DNA from: Paenibacillus borealis | GTDB taxonomy: Bacteria; Bacillota; Bacilli; Paenibacillales; Paenibacillaceae | Reading direction: 5' to 3' | Assembly (NCBI RefSeq): GCF_000758665.1 | Contig: NZ_CP009285.1 | Coordinates: 5,208,001 to 5,272,000 of the forward strand | Length of the DNA: 64,000 nucleotides | Shown here: positions 60,826 to 64,000 of the stretch, piece after piece | Layout: every line of letters starts with the position of its first letter | Position numbering within the stretch: position 1 is the stretch's first letter | Notes under the pieces: generated by a model | Told to the model about the DNA's origin: nothing | The model's input: only the letters and a program-made list of their open reading frames with translations | The model's database searches: none | Translations under genes and position numbers: made by a program

Positions 60826-61413
60826 TTACACCCTCTCAGCCTGCTCATCTAATTCAGGCTCATAGAAATAGGATTCGAGCTGGAGCTTCACACTGCTCCT
60901 GGCACGGAACAATAGTGATTTCACGGAGCTGACACTCTGATCCAGAATCACTGCAATTTCCTGGTAATCCATCTGATCATATTCACGCAGAATCAGCGCA
61001 GAACGCTGCTTCTCCGGGAGATTGTTAATGGCTTCACGGACCAGATTCATCCGTTCTTTACGTAATGCCGCCTGTTCCGGGGCAACGTCAAGCGGTGCCA
61101 CAGGAGTATATCCGCTCTCTTCAAGCGACACATTGCCGGCACGGTTCTTGCGCAGCTCACTAAGCACCGTATTACGGGCAATAGTGTACAGCCATGTAGA
61201 AAAAGAAGCATCCACTTCACGGAACGAATGAAGACTCCGGAAAGCCTTGTAGAAGGTCTCCGAACAGAGGTCTTCGGCAATCAGCTCCATATGGGAATTC
61301 TTAAGCATGTGATACACGAACGCCAGTATCTTGCGCTGATAACGTCGCATCAATTCCGAGTATAATTCTGTATCTCCTTGCTTGATAAGCTGGATCAACT
61401 GGGAATCCGTCAT
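60826..61413 (-). CDS. ECF-type RNA polymerase sigma factor
   Basis: A 195-residue sigma-70 factor of the extracytoplasmic function group. Region 2 is clear (YSELMRRYQRKILAFVYHML; AEDLCSETFYKAFRSLHSFR; FSTWLYTIARN, about residues 18-90), as is region 4 (LPEKQRSALILREYDQMDYQ; ILDQSVSSVKSLLFRARS, about 130-178). The ATG at 61413 was chosen at the family start (MTDSQLIQLIKQGDTE); GGAGGG lies 11 bases before it, a little far. The next gene is its likely anti-sigma factor. The regulon is unknown; the outside part of the anti-sigma suggests an envelope signal. Confidence 0.92.
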   Translation of the reverse strand: MTDSQLIQLIKQGDTELYSELMRRYQRKILAFVYHMLKNSHMELIAEDLCSETFYKAFRSLHSFREVDASFSTWLYTIARNTVLSELRKNRAGNVSLEESGYTPVAPLDVAPEQAALRKERMNLVREAINNLPEKQRSALILREYDQMDYQEIAVILDQSVSSVKSLLFRARSSVKLQLESYFYEPELDEQAERV

Positions 61414-61778
61414 GGTGAGTTCGGCCCTCCTCGCCCTTGCACGTTTAATCCCGTCCGGTCCGTATCTACTTATACCGGTCAGGTAAGAAAAAGTTGCGGC
61501 ATTGCTACAAATTTGCACGATTAAATGAAATACTTCCTATGTATATTCAACCAGCCGTTAAATAAGGCATACTGTATGTAAATACAGAAAGAAATTCGTA
61601 CCTTTACAATTTCCCAATAATCTTCAGATAGGCAAACGGCTTCCTAATACCTGGAAGAAATCTATAAACATACTTAACCCAGTATAGCATACATTCTAAC
61701 AGGATGACATTAATAGACTTACAGATTCCAGCACAAGTCGAATTTTGAAAGCGGTGTTATTAATGTTTGATAAAGGGG
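61414..61778. other. Upstream region of the sigma gene, no gene seen
   Basis: This part of the 690-bp gap is AT-rich and shows no credible gene. A weak ECF-type promoter (see 61471-61497) is the only signal that I support. Confidence 0.55.
61471..61497 (-). promoter_or_regulatory. Possible ECF-type promoter of the sigma gene
   Basis: On the minus strand GCAAC (61493-61497) precedes CGGTATA (61471-61477) at about 16 bases, similar to the AAC and CGT-type elements of ECF promoters. This would allow the factor to activate its own gene. Confidence 0.35.
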
Positions 61779-61807
61779 TTGACAGAATGTAACCGTATAC
61801 ATATAAT
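61779..61807 (+). promoter_or_regulatory. Consensus sigma-A promoter with internal cre box
   Basis: TTGACA (61779-61784) and TATAAT (61802-61807) are both exact consensus hexamers with a 17-base spacer. The spacer and one base on each side hold ATGTAACCGTATACAT (61787-61802), which matches the CcpA operator consensus WTGNAANCGNWNNCWW at every defined position. A bound CcpA would cover the promoter and repress it. Confidence 0.85.
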
Positions 61808-61813
61808 AAAAGT

Positions 61814-61906
61814 ACAGTATGGTTTCTCTCCACTCCTATCCAAACACTGCACGGTTCCAATACAATGTGAACTGTAACCGCTTATTATGTAAGCGGTCTT
61901 TTTTTT
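61814..61906 (+). ncRNA. Candidate CcpA-repressed small RNA
   Basis: A transcript from the promoter at 61779-61807 would start near 61814 and end after the terminator ACCGCTTA-TTATG-TAAGCGGT (61877-61897) and its eight T, giving about 93 nucleotides. The 5' half has a 24-base stretch without G and rich in C and U (61823-61846, with CTCTCCACTCCTATCC), able to pair with Shine-Dalgarno sequences; a small hairpin (GTTC with GAAC) comes before the terminator. There is no ribosome site, and an ATG at 61819 only opens a frame that runs through the terminator, so coding is unlikely. Confidence 0.75.
61877..61906 (+). terminator. Intrinsic terminator of the small RNA
   Basis: An 8-bp stem with a 5-base loop, then C and eight T. 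Confidence 0.9.
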
Positions 61907-62071
61907 GTCCATTTTTGCGAACAATTGGGTATTGTCCGTATGGACGAAAAAAGCAGCATTTCAAGCAGAACGTCCCTCCAGTCCGCATGGCGCCCAGCCA
62001 GCTCCAGCTCCCGTCCCAACGGGAAATAGAAGGACAAGTAATCATGCGCAGCAAATAAATCCTTATATAAA

Positions 62072-62099
62072 GAAAAAGCCGGGGCATTATGCCCCGGCT
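62072..62099 (-). terminator. Intrinsic terminator of hisC-tyrA
   Basis: An 11-bp stem (AGCCGGGGCAT with ATGCCCCGGCT, sharing a tight loop) followed by five T on the minus strand, 6 bases after the tyrA stop. Confidence 0.9.
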
Positions 62100-62104
62100 C
62101 TACT

Positions 62105-63199
62105 CTACACATATACCGTATAATCATTCTGCTGCAGCACAACCTTGGCCCGCTCCATATCATGCTCCTGGCGGAAGGACAAGCGCATAATCCCGGGAAC
62201 ATCCTCCCGGCTCTCTATAATCTGCACGTTGCTAAGATTGATGCCCTGGTCGCCAAGCTCCGTTGTGATGCGTCCGATAATCCCGGGATGATCGGGAACA
62301 TCAATATGAAGGTCGAACAGCGGGACAATCATTCCTTTGCGGCGTTCAGGCAGCTGGCTGCGGAATTCATTCGCCTCATGGAAAGCCGACTCGATCCCTG
62401 CACCATCCCCCTGCTCCAGCAGATGGATGAACGAAGAGACCTCATCACTCCAGTCTTTGAGCAGACGCAGCATGACCGAGCGGTTATTCAGCAGGATATC
62501 ACGCCAGATGATCGGATCACTTGAGGCAATCCGCGTAATATCCCGGAACCCTCCGGCCGCCAGTGTGCTGTACAAAGAATCTGAATCATGGTAGGCATGA
62601 ATCTGGTTGACCAGCGCCACCGCTATAATATGCGGCAGGTGGCTGATCGCTCCGACAATCTCATCATGGCGCTCCGGGTCAAGCCGGACAATATGCGCTC
62701 TGGTATGTAGAAGCAAAGATTCCAGTGCATGATAAGCTTCCTCCGGAACTCCGGGCGGAGGCGTCAGCACATAATAGGCATTCTCGAACAGCAAGGAGGA
62801 GGCTGCCTCAACGCCTGAACGCTCCGAGCCGGCCATGGGATGGCCGCCGATGAAATGCACACCGGGAAGGTCAAGCGAAGCTGCGCAGGCCGCTATGCTG
62901 GCCTTGGTGCTGCCGACGTCGGTGATAATACAGCCCGGCTTCAGCGGCAGCCGGCTTAGCTGCTGAAGATAATCCTCTATCATGCCTACAGGCACACACA
63001 GAAAAATATAATCGGCGCCCAGCGCCGCTTCCTCAAGGGATAGTGTAGCCTCGTCGACTACACCTCTGCTGACATATTTGATTGCTGATTCAGGACGGTG
63101 GGCATGTCCTACAACGGTCAGGCCCTCCTTGCCTTTGAAGCAAAGGGCCAGTGAGCCGCCGATCAGACCGACACCGAAAATTGCTATTTTTGTCGTCAT
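62105..63199 (-). CDS. tyrA: Prephenate dehydrogenase
   Basis: TyrA (364 residues) oxidises and decarboxylates prephenate to hydroxyphenylpyruvate for tyrosine. The N-terminal NAD domain has IAIFGVGLIGGSLALCFKGK (about residues 4-23); the middle has VHFIGGHPMAGSERSGVEAA and the helical dimer region. A C-terminal ACT domain (about 290-360; DLHIDVPDHPGIIGRITTEL) is the likely site of feedback control by tyrosine. The ATG at 63199 is at the family start; a TTG twelve codons earlier has no better ribosome site. It follows hisC, an order common in Bacillales (hisC-tyrA-aroE). Confidence 0.95.
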   Translation of the reverse strand: MTTKIAIFGVGLIGGSLALCFKGKEGLTVVGHAHRPESAIKYVSRGVVDEATLSLEEAALGADYIFLCVPVGMIEDYLQQLSRLPLKPGCIITDVGSTKASIAACAASLDLPGVHFIGGHPMAGSERSGVEAASSLLFENAYYVLTPPPGVPEEAYHALESLLLHTRAHIVRLDPERHDEIVGAISHLPHIIAVALVNQIHAYHDSDSLYSTLAAGGFRDITRIASSDPIIWRDILLNNRSVMLRLLKDWSDEVSSFIHLLEQGDGAGIESAFHEANEFRSQLPERRKGMIVPLFDLHIDVPDHPGIIGRITTELGDQGINLSNVQIIESREDVPGIMRLSFRQEHDMERAKVVLQQNDYTVYV

Positions 63200-63253
63200 G
63201 TTCTTAGAACTACCTGCCTTCTGTGATATCGTCAATCCCGCTTCTGATTCAGG

Positions 63254-64000
63254 TTATGCACGTACTCCCTGCTCTTGAAGCGCCTGCTCCAGGGCAGCGA
63301 TAAACGCTGTGTTCTGCTCGGCAGAACCGACTGTAACCCGGATGTAGGTCGGGTAGCGGTGATGGCCTGCTCTCACGATAAGACCTTGCCGCAGCAGGGC
63401 ATCGAAGACCTCAAAGGCCGGCTTACGTACATCCACCATAATGAAATTACCGTGAGCCGGGAAGGATTCCAGCCCAAGCCGCTGGAATTCCGCCTGCAGC
63501 TGCACAATCCCCGCACTGTTAAGCGTACGGCACTGTTGGACATATTCCTGATCAGCCAGTGCAGCCAGAGCCCCTACCTGGGCTAAGCGGGTGGTATTGA
63601 ACGGTTCCCGCACTTTATTGATCAAGGAGATAATCTGCGGGCTGGCCACGCCGTAACCGATGCGGAGTGCAGCAAGACCATAGATCTTGGAGAATGTACG
63701 GAGTACAACAAGATTCGGATAAGTGTCCAGCAGCTTAATGCCGTTAGAGTAACTCAGATCAGTTACATATTCGAAATATGCCTCATCCAGTACAACCATA
63801 ACTCCAGCCGGTACTGCATCCAGGAAAGTAATCAGGGCATCCTCCGGCACAATCGTTCCGGTCGGATTGTTCGGATTGCAGATCCAGATTGCCTTGGTAC
63901 GGTCCGTAATCTTCGCCAGCATGGCATCCAGATCATGGGTACCGTTCTTCAAAGGCACTTCAATAGATACAGCACCTTCTATATCAGCGTTGCTCTTATA
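63254..64000 (-). CDS. hisC: Histidinol-phosphate aminotransferase (partial, C-terminal part)
   Basis: The gene enters from the right edge; 248 C-terminal residues are present. This PLP enzyme makes histidinol phosphate and also serves in tyrosine and phenylalanine synthesis in Bacillales, which explains the link to tyrA. Visible are EVPLKNGTHDLDAML, WICNPNNPTGTIVPEDALIT, VLDEAYFEY, and the PLP-binding Lys in LRTFSKIYGLAALRIGYGVA. The reading frame is open to the last base. An ATG seen further inside is not the true start. Confidence 0.95.
   Translation of the reverse strand, partial: YKSNADIEGAVSIEVPLKNGTHDLDAMLAKITDRTKAIWICNPNNPTGTIVPEDALITFLDAVPAGVMVVLDEAYFEYVTDLSYSNGIKLLDTYPNLVVLRTFSKIYGLAALRIGYGVASPQIISLINKVREPFNTTRLAQVGALAALADQEYVQQCRTLNSAGIVQLQAEFQRLGLESFPAHGNFIMVDVRKPAFEVFDALLRQGLIVRAGHHRYPTYIRVTVGSAEQNTAFIAALEQALQEQGVRA

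Noticed and set aside
61819..62058. 79-codon frame beginning inside the candidate small RNA
   Set aside because: There is no ribosome site, the ATG is about 5 bases from the predicted RNA start, and the frame runs through the terminator.

Overview
The window is a 64 kb stretch of a Paenibacillus-like (Firmicutes, Bacillales) chromosome. The evidence is the gene content and order: qcrABC, ypjA, ypjB, a YitT gene, a MazG-like gene, dapB, mgsA, bshB1, bshA, cca, birA, panBCD, dinG, ypmB, asnS and dnaD follow the order known from Bacillus subtilis. Strong GGAGG-type ribosome binding sites, frequent TTG/GTG starts, bacillithiol genes, a T-box leader, S-layer homology domains and Slt/AMIN-type wall amidases fit the same group. 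Almost all genes lie on the minus strand; plus-strand genes are padR and its partner, lysR, proBAC and yitT. No rRNA, tRNA, transposase, prophage or CRISPR array was seen, so this is ordinary core chromosome with a few unusual regulatory and repeat elements.

Layout: 1-3.8 kb, a sugar-sensing trio (response regulator, histidine kinase, start of a binding lipoprotein). 4-10 kb, GNAT acetyltransferase, purT and a double-dynamin gene. 10-11 kb, padR plus a DUF2812 membrane gene behind a box-rich operator. 11.3-12.3 kb, nth. 12.5-19.3 kb, envelope cluster: SLH protein, GerMN lipoprotein and two paralogous N-acetylmuramoyl-L-alanine amidases. 19.5-23.6 kb, leuCD, an unknown gene and a divergent lysR. 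23.7-27.5 kb, proBAC behind a T-box leader. 27.5-32.7 kb, an aminoglycoside acetyltransferase-family gene, then hbd-ackA-asnS-dnaD. 32.8-36.9 kb, a short FtsH-like protease with an overlapping membrane partner, a nucleotidyltransferase, ypmB. 36.9-42.6 kb, rex-mtaD(-ypmB), dinG and a TPR gene. 42.8-51.5 kb, panBCD behind a probable attenuator, and the birA to ypjD block. 51.6-56.8 kb, yitT, ypjAB and the cytochrome bc operon. 57-61.4 kb, small conserved genes, a carbonic anhydrase-like protein, a histidine phosphatase and an ECF sigma/anti-sigma pair. 61.8-64 kb, a candidate small RNA, tyrA and the 3' part of hisC.

The most interesting signals are: (i) a candidate small RNA at 61.8 kb with a consensus sigma-A promoter, a cre (CcpA) box that matches the consensus at every position inside the promoter spacer, a C-rich G-free stretch and an intrinsic terminator; (ii) three copies of a 180-bp dispersed element that align without gaps, carry conserved TACAAC/GTTGTA hairpins and sit just 3' of genes; (iii) a probable transcription attenuator in the panB leader with an upstream segment exactly complementary to the terminator arm; (iv) an FtsH-like protease lacking its outside domain, overlapping a gene for a small membrane-anchored protein; (v) a BirA without its DNA-binding domain. 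All coordinates and motifs were read by eye; family names rest on recognised motifs, not on database searches.
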